Source: Hoeflea sp. IMCC20628 (lineage in GTDB: Bacteria; Pseudomonadota; Alphaproteobacteria; Rhizobiales; Rhizobiaceae). From it: a stretch of 64,000 bases of DNA. Under the pieces are notes generated by a model. It worked only from the letters and a program-made list of their open reading frames with translations, was not told the DNA's origin and did not search any database. Positions 1 through 9,501 of the stretch are shown here, one piece after another. Within the stretch, counting starts at the first letter, position 1; the number at the start of each line of letters is the position of its first letter. The stretch lies in NCBI RefSeq assembly GCF_001011155.1, contig NZ_CP011479.1, forward strand, positions 3,614,501-3,678,500. Direction: 5' to 3'. Position numbers and translations under genes: made by a program.

Positions 1-29
1 CGTTCCGGATGTTATGGCGTTTACTGCGC

Positions 30-479
30 TTACGTCCATGGGGCCAGCTCCTTGCGGATTTTGTCGATGGTGCCTGCAGGCATCGCCGATGAGTTGAGGA
101 TTTGCTCTTCCACCGGATAGAGCGCACGGATTGCCTTGAGCGCCTCGAAGGCGCGGCCCTGGGTTACCATGCCGTCGATGTGCTTGAGCTCGATCTGCAC
201 TTCATCATTGGTAAAGCAGGTCAGCAGCATGACCACGGATTTGCGGAACATCACCATGGACTGCTCGGCGCCTTCGGGATTGATCAGCATCATCTGAACG
301 ATGAAGTAGAGCTGCCTGAGCGGCGTTGTCGCCTGCTCCGGCTGCAGCACGTGGTTCTCGAGCAGAAACGTCACATCATTGAGAAACTCAAGCGCGACTT
401 TGCGATCGACCCGAAGCACCGCTCCATTGATGAAGATGCGTTCGCCGGCCTTGAGCGAAATGCGAAGTGAACTTTTCAT
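30..479 (-). CDS. flbT: Flagellin mRNA regulator FlbT
   Basis: 149 residues, the normal FlbT length, beginning [20 protein letters not shown], which is the family's N-terminal beta-rich signature. In Caulobacter FlbT binds the 5' leader of flagellin mRNA and controls its decay and translation; in rhizobia it sits next to flaF as here. Its start overlaps the flaF stop by 4 nt (ATGA), so the two are translationally coupled at the end of the flgE-flgK-flgL-flaF-flbT run. The four flagellin leaders in this window carry a shared hairpin that is a plausible target (inference). Only 29 nt lie between its stop and the window edge, and I see no gene there. Confidence 0.93.
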   Translation of the reverse strand: MKSSLRISLKAGERIFINGAVLRVDRKVALEFLNDVTFLLENHVLQPEQATTPLRQLYFIVQMMLINPEGAEQSMVMFRKSVVMLLTCFTNDEVQIELKHIDGMVTQGRAFEALKAIRALYPVEEQILNSSAMPAGTIDKIRKELAPWT

Positions 480-823
480 TTCAGCCCGTCCCTGATGATG
501 ATCGAGATATCGATGATGCCCTGAAAGTTGTCCGACTGACGCTGCCTGATGCGTTCGGCTTCCTTGATGACCCAGATCCCGATCGAGATGAGATTGGCTC
601 GAAGCTCTTCGGCCAATTCATTGTCAGGTGATGCCAGATCTTCGACAAACCGCACCCAGAGGCGGCTGACGAAGTAAACCGCCTCGATGGCATCGCGCGA
701 TTCGAGGCCGTTGGCTTTCGCTGCAGTCAACAGGGATATGGAATGATTGATCGCCTCACGCTCGCGTTCACGCGCTTCGGCAACACCATCCTGCTGAACA
801 TCCGCATAGGAAAACTGGTACAT
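476..823 (-). CDS. flaF: Flagellin assembly/regulatory protein FlaF
   Basis: 115 residues beginning [13 protein letters not shown], the typical FlaF opening, followed by an all-helical protein. FlaF is an alphaproteobacterial partner of FlbT, needed for flagellin translation and secretion in Caulobacter; it acts in the cytoplasm. It lies 52 nt downstream of flgL and overlaps flbT by 4 nt. The order flgL-flaF-flbT is the standard rhizobial order. Confidence 0.92.
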   Translation of the reverse strand: MYQFSYADVQQDGVAEAREREREAINHSISLLTAAKANGLESRDAIEAVYFVSRLWVRFVEDLASPDNELAEELRANLISIGIWVIKEAERIRQRQSDNFQGIIDISIIIRDGLK

Positions 824-875
824 TCAGACGCCCTTCATGTTTGTCGGCTTTACCCGGTTACTCCGGGAGACACAG

Positions 876-1928
876 TTACAGGTAATTCATAAGATTCAAT
901 TGCTGGATCCGGGCCGTCAGCGCATATGACATCTCAACCTGGGTCAACAAGGCTTGCATGCGTGTGGAGGCCTCGTAGGCATCCACTCCTTCGATATCGA
1001 CCACATGCAGGGTCAATATCTCGATCTGCGAGCTCAGCGAGTCATTGGCTTTGGTCACGCGGTTTTCGGACAGTCCGAGACTTCCGCGCTGATTGTCGAT
1101 CCCGGTTATCGCCTGACCGGCATATTCCATGGCGCGGGTGTTGACGGCGACACGAACTTCGCTGGATATCGGCGAACCGAGCAATTCCAGACCGATCACC
1201 GCAGCCAGCGCGAATTTGCGCATGCCGTCCGCATTTGCATTGACCCCAGAATCGACCACTTCATTGGTCAGGATGCGACTTGAAATGTTGGTGTCGTTCG
1301 CACTCGACCAGTTGGTGTTCCAATCGGGACCGCTGAACGCCGGTTCAAGCACATTGGTGATGAAATCATCCATCTGGGTGACGGTGATGTTGACGGCCTG
1401 CGGGTCGTCCTGTGTATAGCCAAAATGAGCGAGGAAAGTCGTGTCGAATGCCGCCTTCGCGGCAGACCCCGCGCCGAAATAATCATCAAGCGGCTTTTCG
1501 CTGGAATTGATACCGGCAAACAGGTACTCGCCATTGGACGACGTATTGGCGGCCACCGTGAACGCACCCAGCGCGGCTTCGACGTCGCGAACGGCAACCC
1601 CCAACCGGTTGGCATCGTCTGCACCGCTGACGGAGATGAATGCCTCAAGCATCTGTTGCGCACTGTCGGCCATCAGGTTGAGGGACAACTGGGATGCCGA
1701 AAGCCTCTGGGTGACCAGCGAGTTGGAAGCCTGCATGCTCTTGAGACGGGTGACGTCGTTGTTCAAGGTAATGCTGTTGGAGGTTTGCGCGCCCAACGCA
1801 AGACCGATATCGGCGTACCGTCCGGTGACGATTTCCTTCTGCAGTGTCTGCACTTCAGTCTGGCCGCGACTGATCGTCAATCGCATGGCGTTCTGCATGG
1901 CCTGGTTGGAAATGAAGCTGGTTTTCAT
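876..1928 (-). CDS. flgL: Hook-filament junction protein FlgL
   Basis: 350 residues. The N-terminus (MKTSFISNQAMQNAMRLTIS) and the C-terminal helix (ALLTQVEMSYALTARIQQLN) are flagellin-like coiled-coil ends, as expected for HAP3, the ring joining hook to filament. The middle is the variable domain. It starts 4 nt after the flgK stop, so flgK and flgL are co-translated in the late part of the flgE operon. The shared flagellin ends could suggest another flagellin, but the position directly after flgK and the divergence from the four flagellins at 11696-16441 favour FlgL. Confidence 0.92.
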   Translation of the reverse strand: MKTSFISNQAMQNAMRLTISRGQTEVQTLQKEIVTGRYADIGLALGAQTSNSITLNNDVTRLKSMQASNSLVTQRLSASQLSLNLMADSAQQMLEAFISVSGADDANRLGVAVRDVEAALGAFTVAANTSSNGEYLFAGINSSEKPLDDYFGAGSAAKAAFDTTFLAHFGYTQDDPQAVNITVTQMDDFITNVLEPAFSGPDWNTNWSSANDTNISSRILTNEVVDSGVNANADGMRKFALAAVIGLELLGSPISSEVRVAVNTRAMEYAGQAITGIDNQRGSLGLSENRVTKANDSLSSQIEILTLHVVDIEGVDAYEASTRMQALLTQVEMSYALTARIQQLNLMNYL

Positions 1929-1932
1929 GATC

Positions 1933-3396
1933 CTATCCCACCGACGCCATTAGCGCTTGCAGCATTTCATCAACAACCGAAATGATCCGCGCAGAAGCCT
2001 TGTATGACTGTTCAAGCTCAAGCAGCATCGACATTTCCTCATCCAGCGAAACACCGGTTGCATTGGAATGTGACTCCACCGACCGGAAAAGGGTCGCCTC
2101 GCGGGCTACCGCGGCAGAACTGGCCTCGCTGCGGGTGAGTTCAAGCCAGCCCACAGAATCGGAGGAGAAGTTCAACAGGCTGGTAGATGACGAAAGCCCG
2201 GCGGCCGGGTCGAATGCCATCGGGGTTTCCAGCGCGATCACATAGGAATCCAGTTGTGAGGTAAAGCCAGTTGCTCCGGTGGTATTGGCGACATAAGCGG
2301 CGCCATTGATCCCGCCATCACGCAACAATTGCGGATTGCCGCCAAGCGACAGCACCAGCGCAGGATTGATGGTGATAGTTGCTGCGATGCCGGGCACGAG
2401 GGTTGCGCCTGCCGGAACGGTGCCAGCGGACCATGTGAACAGGCCGGGCTGATCGGCAAGTGTTGGAACCGCCGACTGGTCTTTCTCTGCAAAGGTGACG
2501 ACGAGGGCCCGGGCAATTTCGTCAAGATGGCCCTGCATCTCCGGCGCGTATTCGTCGCGGATTTGCAACAAGGCCTGCAGCGAACCGCGTGCCGTGGTGG
2601 TCGCACCCTCACCCGACGACAACTGAACGCCGTCGATATATATGGAATTGCCTTGAAGGGAGGCCGAGAACCCGGAAGAGGCTTCAAATGTAACCGGGCG
2701 CGCCACGGTTTCAAAAAGTGTCGTACCGTCTGCGGTGTACAGCGCCATGTCATTGCCGTTGCGGGTGACCGAAGTCACCCCGACAATTTCGGATATCTTT
2801 TTGAGAAGCGCATCCCGCTGATCCAGATCGGCACTGACATCCTTGCCGGTCTGGGTGCCGCGATAGACATTGTTATTGGATTCCTCGAACTGCGAGAGCA
2901 ATTCGTTGAGCGTGTGAACCTGGCGTGAAATTTCCTGATCGGCATCAAGCCTGACATTCTGGACAGCCGCAGAGGCATCACGCAACCCAAGAGCAACGGT
3001 GTTGGCATCCGCCAGAGCTGTTTGGGCAAGCGTGCTTTCACCGGGCTTTGCAGCATAGGTGGCCAAGGTGTCGCGCATCGCGGCAATAAGGGTGGCTGGG
3101 GCGCTTTCGTAGTCGTTGCCGCCGAGGATGTCTTTCAGATTGGTGATGCCGTCCAGGAGGGTGCTCTGGCCGCTGGCCACGGCCGTGCTGCTGACGCTTT
3201 TCTCAAAAAGCACCAGATCCTGAGCGCGCTGAATGCTGACAACCTGAGCGCCCGCCAGAGAGGTGGCCAGCGCGGCGTTGCGCTGAGAGTAATCGGGATT
3301 GGAGGCATTGGAAATATTGCGCGACAAGACATTTGTCTGCGTCGAATAATTCGACAGAGACGTTTGCGCAGTATTGATCGCCGATGACAATGACAT
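1933..3396 (-). CDS. flgK: Hook-associated protein 1 FlgK
   Basis: 487 residues. The start MSLSSAINTAQTSLSNYSTQ carries the rod/hook/HAP N-terminal signature with the asparagine-rich motif SRNISNASNPDYSQRN, and the C-terminus (LELEQSYKASARIISVVDEM) is the matching terminal helix. FlgK is HAP1, placed between hook and FlgL. The gene is 33 nt downstream of flgE and 4 nt upstream of flgL, consistent with one hook/junction operon. Confidence 0.94.
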   Translation of the reverse strand: MSLSSAINTAQTSLSNYSTQTNVLSRNISNASNPDYSQRNAALATSLAGAQVVSIQRAQDLVLFEKSVSSTAVASGQSTLLDGITNLKDILGGNDYESAPATLIAAMRDTLATYAAKPGESTLAQTALADANTVALGLRDASAAVQNVRLDADQEISRQVHTLNELLSQFEESNNNVYRGTQTGKDVSADLDQRDALLKKISEIVGVTSVTRNGNDMALYTADGTTLFETVARPVTFEASSGFSASLQGNSIYIDGVQLSSGEGATTTARGSLQALLQIRDEYAPEMQGHLDEIARALVVTFAEKDQSAVPTLADQPGLFTWSAGTVPAGATLVPGIAATITINPALVLSLGGNPQLLRDGGINGAAYVANTTGATGFTSQLDSYVIALETPMAFDPAAGLSSSTSLLNFSSDSVGWLELTRSEASSAAVAREATLFRSVESHSNATGVSLDEEMSMLLELEQSYKASARIISVVDEMLQALMASVG

Positions 3397-3429
3397 TGCG
3401 TGGGTCCTTTAACGTCCCTTACCGACGGT

Positions 3430-4692
3430 CTAACGCTTGAGATTGACAAGGACATCCATCAGGTCAGAACCTGTCTGGAAGACCTTGGAGTTGGCGGTGT
3501 AGCTGCGCTGCGACGAAATCATGTCCGTCAGCTCCTGGGCCAGATCGACGTTGGAGCTTTCCAAGGCACCTGAAACGATTGATCCAAAGCCACCGCTACC
3601 GGCAAAGCCTGTCGTGATGATTCCGGAATCGGCCCCTTGCGCATAGACGTTGCCGGCCAGTGGCCGGAGCATGTCCGGGCTGGCGACGTTTGCCAGCGCA
3701 ATCCGGTACAATGGCTGCAGATCACCGTTTTCGAACTGAGAGTAAATCGTGCCATCGGCGGAGATCTCGACATCAATCACAGCGCTGGGTGCATTGCCGT
3801 TGACGTCGGCGTTCTGGACCGTGAACTTGTAATTCAATTGGGACATTTTCGACATATCGACGGTCAGTGACGCACCGCCGGGTACGTTGAGCGTGATGTC
3901 TGTCGCACTAGCTGCAGCCAGTAATCCGTTGTTGGCCGGATCAAATTGCAGCGTGGTGGTGGCAAGCGCCGGAGATGTGTAGGGAAAGGCCGTGTTGGGA
4001 GCGCCAGTCGACCGGTCATACACAGCGACTTCAAAGGTATCGGCTGCAGTTTTCGTATAATAGAAATCGAGCAAGACTTCCTTGCCCAGATTATCGTAAA
4101 CCACCAGCGAACTCTTGTGAGAGTATTCCGCAGTCGCAGCATTCGCTGACGGAAGATCGGCAGCCGCAACGATCGTGGCGCTGGCATCGAGGTTGGCAGT
4201 AAACACACCCGTCGTCGATGCGGTCGCAGTCAGACTGCCGGAGGCAATATTGACCGGGACCAAACCATCGAAGCCATTGACCACCGGCGCGGGCGGACCG
4301 CTGGCGTAGTCATAGCCCATCAGAGTGTAACCGGCGGCATTGACCAAATTTCCACTGCCATCAGGAACAAACGATCCGGCACGGGTCAGGAAGGGGATTC
4401 CACCTGAATCCTGGACAATGAAAAAACCATCACCATCCAACGCCAGATCAGTGGCTGACGTGGTGAATTCCAGCGGCCCTGCCTCGGTAATGGCATAGCG
4501 GACGTTGGTGGTCACGGCACCGGAATTGTAGGTGCTGTTGGAACCCGGGAGGATCAATGAGGAAAATTCGGTCGACGCCCTCTTGTAGGCGGTCGTATTG
4601 GCATTGGCGATATTGTCGGCAACGGTGCTCAGGCGGCTAGCCTGCGCGTTCATACCGGACGCGCCGGTCTGCATCATTCCATAGAGGCTCAT
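3430..4692 (-). CDS. flgE: Flagellar hook protein FlgE
   Basis: 420 residues. Begins MSLYGMMQTGASGMNAQASR followed by VADNIANANTTAYKR, the axial-protein N-terminal motif; internal GPLEFTTSATDLALDGDGFF is the FlgE/F/G motif; the end has DLAQELTDMISSQRSYTANS, the C-terminal FlgE signature. The 420-residue length separates it from the shorter rod proteins FlgF and FlgG seen elsewhere in the window. It polymerises outside the cell as the hook, with length set by FliK. It lies 117 nt downstream of rem, a gap long enough for its own promoter, a proposed target of Rem. Confidence 0.95.
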   Translation of the reverse strand: MSLYGMMQTGASGMNAQASRLSTVADNIANANTTAYKRASTEFSSLILPGSNSTYNSGAVTTNVRYAITEAGPLEFTTSATDLALDGDGFFIVQDSGGIPFLTRAGSFVPDGSGNLVNAAGYTLMGYDYASGPPAPVVNGFDGLVPVNIASGSLTATASTTGVFTANLDASATIVAAADLPSANAATAEYSHKSSLVVYDNLGKEVLLDFYYTKTAADTFEVAVYDRSTGAPNTAFPYTSPALATTTLQFDPANNGLLAAASATDITLNVPGGASLTVDMSKMSQLNYKFTVQNADVNGNAPSAVIDVEISADGTIYSQFENGDLQPLYRIALANVASPDMLRPLAGNVYAQGADSGIITTGFAGSGGFGSIVSGALESSNVDLAQELTDMISSQRSYTANSKVFQTGSDLMDVLVNLKR

Positions 4693-4809
4693 CGCATCAT
4701 CCCTCGTTTCATACGGTATTCCAGCCTAGCTGGTGGGCCTTGCGTGAACCTGATTCCTTACATGTAAAAAAGGCAATCGGCCGAATTCATCCGGCCGGTC
4801 GCGATCAGC

Positions 4810-5481
4810 TCAAGCCCAATCAATCAGGTAACCAAGAAAGCGCTTGGAATCGATGGGATCGAAGTCAAGACGCTTGCGCAGTTTCTTGCGCAGTTTGGAG
4901 ATATGGCTCTCCACCACATTCTCTTCGACGTCTTCATCAAAGATCCCGTATATCGCATTGAAAATCTGTTGTTTGGTTACCCGGCGGCCTCGGTTGGCCA
5001 CGAGGTATTCCAGAATGCGCCGTTCGCGCCTGGGAAGGGCGAAGGGGCGGTTCTCAATCTCGGGATCGCGGCCATCGGAATAAACCCGGATCGGCCCGAT
5101 ATCGACATGGTTCGTCACCGCCTTGAGGCGCCGCCGAATTGCCGCTGCACGGGCCAGGATTTCGCGCGGATGAACCGGCTTGCGGACGACATCGTCAACA
5201 CCGCTATCGAAGAACGCCAGAGTCGATTCAAGCGACGGCGTATCGCTGACAGCGATGACCGGAGCTTGTGACCTGTCGCGAATTGCGCGTGGCAAATCCA
5301 GCGTCATCTGGCCTTGCCCGATGAGGAACGCCTCGACAGCATCCAGATCCGCATCCGCCGCTGTCTGGACCCATTCGCCGAATTCTATGGAATCAAAAGT
5401 TGCCGAAGGCACCCCTTCCCGTCCGAAAAGGGAAGTGTATCCGTCTTTAACCAATTGCCGATCATCAACCACTACGATCAT
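4810..5481 (-). CDS. rem: OmpR-type motility regulator Rem (orphan response regulator)
   Basis: 223 residues: a receiver-like N-terminal half (about 1-115) and a C-terminal winged helix (about 125-223, with [20 protein letters not shown] as the DNA-recognition region). In S. meliloti Rem is the class IB activator of flagellar and motility genes, under VisNR, and sits upstream of flgE as here. The receiver keeps the acidic pair D6-D7, but where the phosphorylated Asp would fall (around 50-53) the sequence reads VEAFLIG, with no Asp. It is therefore probably active without phosphorylation, controlled by its amount rather than by a kinase. Identification rests on domain layout and position. Confidence 0.9.
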   Translation of the reverse strand: MIVVVDDRQLVKDGYTSLFGREGVPSATFDSIEFGEWVQTAADADLDAVEAFLIGQGQMTLDLPRAIRDRSQAPVIAVSDTPSLESTLAFFDSGVDDVVRKPVHPREILARAAAIRRRLKAVTNHVDIGPIRVYSDGRDPEIENRPFALPRRERRILEYLVANRGRRVTKQQIFNAIYGIFDEDVEENVVESHISKLRKKLRKRLDFDPIDSKRFLGYLIDWA

Positions 5482-5761
5482 TCGTTCGCCTCCGAATCAG
5501 TGTGGTACATCATGGAGCCAAGGAGTACGAAGCGCGGGATTCAGGGTAAACTATGAAAATCACATGGTATTTTTTAACAATTGATTAACCATGTTTTCCG
5601 CTGATTTGGCTAGATGTGGTACCAGTCCTGTTGATAAGCACAATCATCTCGGGAAAAGGTTAACAAGGAGTTAATTTTTGCTTGCACCATTAATCTTTGC
5701 CTAACGTTTGACAAAATCGTCCGAAAGCATCCTTTATTCTATATTTCTATCTTTGGTTGCA
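5482..5761. promoter_or_regulatory. AT-rich leader upstream of rem
   Basis: 280 nt between the transglycosylase stop and rem. The part from about 5530 to 5720 is visibly richer in A and T than its surroundings, with several TTAA steps and short A/T runs. This fits the promoter region of rem, where VisNR would act by analogy with S. meliloti. I cannot place -35/-10 boxes with confidence and see no gene here. Confidence 0.45.
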
Positions 5762-6340
5762 TTAATTGCAGAATGCCTTTGCCTGAGGCGTCCATGCGCC
5801 GTGGCCCGTGGCGACAAGGTTGGCAATTACACGGCAGACGTAATGTTTTTGCGCCGGATCATTGTCAGGGCCCGCGTGATACCGGGCGACCGCCATTGTC
5901 CAGGTTTCGTGGCGCGCATGCAATCGGGCGAGAAACCGTGCGGCGTAGTCAACATTGGCGTGCGGATCGAGCATGGCGGCCACGGAAGCAAATTTGGCGC
6001 CGTGATAACGATAATTGATCTGCATGCAGCCCAGATCAATCAGAGTTTTGCCGTCGGCGCGGGCACGATCGAATTCCCGGATCGCATCGGTGCGGCTTTT
6101 GGCAAAAACAGTTCGCCCCTCAATGTTGAGCGCATAAGGATAGAGCGACCCCTTGCGTCCGGTTTCAGTCAGTCCGACGGAATGCAATATTCCAGGCGGG
6201 ACACCATGGGCTCGCGCAGCACTCAATATTTCGGCTTCACAAATGCTGGTGACCGCCGCTGCTTGGCGAGGCGAGCTGCCCTCAGAGATAAACGCCGTCA
6301 GAGCGACCAGTGCCAGAACCAACATTCGAAGTGTGTTCAT
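5762..6340 (-). CDS. Small exported lytic transglycosylase of the flagellar cluster
   Basis: 192 residues from the ATG at 6340, chosen because GGGGAGACAAGGGC lies just upstream and a signal peptide follows at once (MNTLRMLVLALVALTAFISE, cleavage near AAA at 27-29). The mature part is SLT-like: ARAHGVPPGILHSVGLTETG with likely catalytic Glu59, then DLGCMQINYRYHGA and FLARLHARHETWTMAVARYH. It would cleave peptidoglycan in the periplasm. Lying between fliK and rem, it may open the wall for the rod; no flgJ is seen in this window. Its first 59 nt overlap the end of fliK in another frame. Confidence 0.85.
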   Translation of the reverse strand: MNTLRMLVLALVALTAFISEGSSPRQAAAVTSICEAEILSAARAHGVPPGILHSVGLTETGRKGSLYPYALNIEGRTVFAKSRTDAIREFDRARADGKTLIDLGCMQINYRYHGAKFASVAAMLDPHANVDYAARFLARLHARHETWTMAVARYHAGPDNDPAQKHYVCRVIANLVATGHGAWTPQAKAFCN

Positions 6341-7901
6341 GCCCTTGTCTCCCCTGCTGATTCTGCTGGTTTGTATTGTTTCCGTTGTTGTTTCCACCGG
6401 AAGATTTCGCATCACCGGGTTCATTGCCCTGAAAGCCACCAGAAAATCCCTGATTGGCGGACTTGTCGGGACTGGCCACATGCTGGATGGTGATCTGCTC
6501 AACGGCATACCCCTGGGCACGCAAGGATTTGACAATCGACTGACTGTCGTCGGACAGCTGACGGTAGGCTTCGGCAGATTCGACCTTGAGCTCGACGGAC
6601 AGCGCCTCACCGGAAAGTTTCATGACGGCGGTGACGCTGCCGAGCGACATCGGATTGAGTTGAAGCTTGAGTGTGTGCAGAGTCTGCCCGGTCTGAGGCG
6701 CGGCAGCGCCAGCGGCTGCTCCTGTTGGTGCCGAACGCTGCGCAGCGAGAGCGGCATCACCGGCCTCACCCAATGCGCTGGTCAGCAATTGCGCGTTGCC
6801 TGACACTTGTGTTGCTGGCATGAACCGGCGCGATTCTACGACTTCGACAGTGCGCGGCTTCGCCTCGATCTGCTCGTCGGGCTGTCTATCGACGCTGGCG
6901 CTCTTTCGCCCTGAAGCGCCAGATAGTCCATCATTGCCGGAGGCTTTGATTTCAGCCGTACTGGCGGGAGATGCCTCCCTCGAAAGACCAAGTGCTGCCA
7001 GTGCCTCCTTGGTTGCGGCGCCGCCGCCGTTTCGCTCTGAAGCGCCGGAAGGCCGATCATTGCCGGAGGCTTTGGTTTCGGCTGTCCGGGGCTCAGCGGT
7101 GCCTGAAGGTTTGGTTTCCGCTGTCCGGGGCTCAGCCATGCTGGTGGGAGATGCCTCCCTCGAAACACCCAGCGCGCCAAGCCCATCCCGGGGTGCGGCT
7201 GACTTCTTCTGTTTGTCCGCGGTGACCTCGGAAGACTGCGCTTTGGTGGGCGATTGCGCACCCTGACCGGCACCTATGCTTAGCGCAGGAGCAAGACCGG
7301 GAGCAGCAGAGGCCGCGTTCAGCGCGATAGCCGGCGAAGCATTGTTTGCCCTGGCGTCGGACTTCGACTGGGGGGTCTCGACACTATCGGACTTTGCCTG
7401 CCCCTGAAGGCCTGACTTGGCGTCCTGGTCTTCAGACGTCAGGTTTGTGACTTTCGAGGCAGATGTGGTTGGGTTCATCTGTTGAGTTGCTGTCAGAACA
7501 CCTGAAGCCACTTCGTCAATTCCACTCTCGGCTGCCATAACTTCGTCAGGCGGTGTTTCCGCCGACACAAGCTTTCCGGGTTCTTCACTGAAGGCGGCAC
7601 TGGACATCAAGCCCGACAGCAAGGTCAGCATTTCGTCGGAACCGGAGGAGGCTAACAGCGACTGGTTGTCTGTGGCATATTCTTCGGTGTCGACGGTCTC
7701 GGCATCTGCCTCGGCGTCGCTGCGATCATTGGTGTCGAGCCGACCCCGATTGCCTGCGGCACTACGTTGTTCTCCGAAAAGAATTGCTGAAAATGCAGCA
7801 TTCCCCGTCCCACCCTTCGACTCTGCGGCGACGCTCTCGCCCAGGCCGGTTGACGCCCGTGCCGGCACCTGCCGTTGCATTACCAAGTCCAAAGCGCTCA
7901 A
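6282..7901 (-). CDS. fliK: Hook-length control protein FliK (MotD)
   Basis: 539 residues. The C-terminal domain (LHTLKLQLNPMSLGSVTAVM followed by LSVELKVESAEAYRQLSDDS and LRAQGYAVEQITI) is the Flg_hook/FliK domain that switches export from hook to filament. The gene was first called motD in rhizobia. The long N-terminal and central part is low-complexity, rich in Ala, Ser, Glu and Lys, with a 13-residue tandem repeat (AEPRTAETKPSGT / AEPRTAETKASGN) and a wider duplication around ALGxSREASP. It overlaps motC by 4 nt at the start and the transglycosylase by 59 nt at the end. Confidence 0.9.
   Translation of the reverse strand: MSALDLVMQRQVPARASTGLGESVAAESKGGTGNAAFSAILFGEQRSAAGNRGRLDTNDRSDAEADAETVDTEEYATDNQSLLASSGSDEMLTLLSGLMSSAAFSEEPGKLVSAETPPDEVMAAESGIDEVASGVLTATQQMNPTTSASKVTNLTSEDQDAKSGLQGQAKSDSVETPQSKSDARANNASPAIALNAASAAPGLAPALSIGAGQGAQSPTKAQSSEVTADKQKKSAAPRDGLGALGVSREASPTSMAEPRTAETKPSGTAEPRTAETKASGNDRPSGASERNGGGAATKEALAALGLSREASPASTAEIKASGNDGLSGASGRKSASVDRQPDEQIEAKPRTVEVVESRRFMPATQVSGNAQLLTSALGEAGDAALAAQRSAPTGAAAGAAAPQTGQTLHTLKLQLNPMSLGSVTAVMKLSGEALSVELKVESAEAYRQLSDDSQSIVKSLRAQGYAVEQITIQHVASPDKSANQGFSGGFQGNEPGDAKSSGGNNNGNNTNQQNQQGRQGHEHTSNVGSGTGRSDGVYL
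7074..7136. repeat. 39-bp tandem repeat inside fliK
   Basis: A 24-bp stretch at 7074-7097 recurs at 7113-7136 with one mismatch, a period of 39 bp, i.e. 13 codons, keeping frame. It encodes AEPRTAETK twice. Related but more diverged copies of the flanking SREASP...KASGND...SGAS block occur nearby, at about 6905-6990 and 7040-7180. In-frame period implies expansion inside the coding sequence. Confidence 0.85.
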
Positions 7902-9499
7902 GACCCTTTATCCTCTTCAACTCCCTCGAGCATCTTGTCTATGCGCTCGAGCGTTTGTTTGCGGTCGGCGACATACTCGCGGAACACAGCGTCCTTCGCG
8001 ACCGTTTCTTCATCTTCTGGCGAAACTGTCGGTTTGGTCTCCAAAGTGCTTGCTAGTTCCTCAATGCCGCCGTCCGGCACCTGGCTATCATCGACCTTGT
8101 CCGATGCAGCTACATTGGGCGAAAATGCTTGCGTGAGGCTGTTCGGATCGGGTTTACGGATAACCTCCTCGGCGATTATCAAAGCGGCCTGGCGCAATGC
8201 CTGGTCACGTTGCGTCAATTGGCCTTGGGACACCGCGTTGATGTCTGCCAGAACAGCAGCAACACCATCCGTGGGAATTCTTGACATGCCTGAATAGAGT
8301 TCCGCCAAAGCCTGCGGCAGCTTGTCGGAGGGCGTGAACAAGGTCTCAGCCTTTTTGGACGCCAGCACAGCCAGTTCGCGGAGGCCTGAGATGGCCGCCT
8401 TCCGGGCAATGCGGAGATAGACCTCGCGTTTGCGCGGCCTGTCCATAAAAGACAGAATCTGGTTCAAACGCTCTTCGCCAACCTTGTCATAATGAAGCAC
8501 CACCAGATCAACGAGAAGATCTGCATACTGGCCGGCATAGGGTGAATCGATGAAACGCCGGGCGTAAATCTGGGCGTAGTTCAAGGCCCTTTCGACCAGG
8601 TTTTTTTGCACAGCGATAAACAGAGAACGGCGCAACGCCGCCTCCTCGACCAAGGTTCCTGGCGCGGTCAACCGTGCCCAATCGAACATGTCCAATGCAG
8701 CGGAATCATTGGCCGCTGCCATTACATTGGCCGAGACAAGGGTCAGGTAGGGACCGATTTCGGTATCCCGGTAAATCTCGACGACTTCGGCAAGGGTCGT
8801 CTTGATCGTCGCAGCCTTTCCGTTGAGATAGGCCCGGAGTACCGTGGTCACTTCGTTGTCGAAGTTTCCGTATTTGTCCCTGATCGCCAACATCTCGAGG
8901 GTCTCGGGATTGCCACCGCTCATGGCATAGATCAGTGCGGCATCCACATTGCGCGGATCGTCAAATACATCCTGCTCGGCCTCGCGCAATCGAGTGTCGA
9001 TGACGCCTATGAGGAAGCGCTGCATCTCCATCGCCGAGTGATCACCCTGAACGACACTGTCCTGGACGAATTGCAGCGACCGTATCAACTTGTAGGGTGC
9101 CAGACCGTCGAGGCCACCGGCTACCGGAACGCCGGGTTCTCCGTCATCTGCGCCGAAAGACGGAGCCTTGACACCAACGGGAGAATTTTCGGCTTCCGCA
9201 CCGCTTTCATCGACGGGTTGCTCGGACGTTTCGGCAGCAACCTCATGGGAGTTTGGATGCTCAGGCTCAGCCGCATCAGCGGTGTCTGGCTCAGGCTCAG
9301 CCGCGTGGGCTTTACTTGGGTCAAACACATCCGCACGGGGCGGCTCGGGCTCGGTGGCATAGGCCTCAACTGCCGCAGCGGGCGTCTGGCCGTCAGTAGC
9401 GCCATGACCAGCGGACTTGTCCTCTGCCGACACCCCAAACGTAAACATCGCCGCGAGAACGGCGAGGCTTACAGGAATTGCGCGAAACCTGGACCGCAC
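7898..9499 (-). CDS. motC: Periplasmic motor-speed protein MotC
   Basis: 533 residues with an N-terminal signal peptide (MRSRFRAIPVSLAVLAAMFTFGVSAE), an acidic Pro/Glu-rich linker to about residue 110 with repeated AAEPEP/AEPE units, and a helical body (LAPYKLIRSLQFVQDSVVQG onward). In S. meliloti MotC is a periplasmic protein thought to act on MotB and allow variable-speed rotation. It begins 2 nt after the motB stop and overlaps fliK by 4 nt, forming the motB-motC-fliK operon. Its chaperone MotE is encoded at 18621-19148. Confidence 0.9.
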   Translation of the reverse strand: MRSRFRAIPVSLAVLAAMFTFGVSAEDKSAGHGATDGQTPAAAVEAYATEPEPPRADVFDPSKAHAAEPEPDTADAAEPEHPNSHEVAAETSEQPVDESGAEAENSPVGVKAPSFGADDGEPGVPVAGGLDGLAPYKLIRSLQFVQDSVVQGDHSAMEMQRFLIGVIDTRLREAEQDVFDDPRNVDAALIYAMSGGNPETLEMLAIRDKYGNFDNEVTTVLRAYLNGKAATIKTTLAEVVEIYRDTEIGPYLTLVSANVMAAANDSAALDMFDWARLTAPGTLVEEAALRRSLFIAVQKNLVERALNYAQIYARRFIDSPYAGQYADLLVDLVVLHYDKVGEERLNQILSFMDRPRKREVYLRIARKAAISGLRELAVLASKKAETLFTPSDKLPQALAELYSGMSRIPTDGVAAVLADINAVSQGQLTQRDQALRQAALIIAEEVIRKPDPNSLTQAFSPNVAASDKVDDSQVPDGGIEELASTLETKPTVSPEDEETVAKDAVFREYVADRKQTLERIDKMLEGVEEDKGS

Positions 9500-9501
9500 G
9501 G

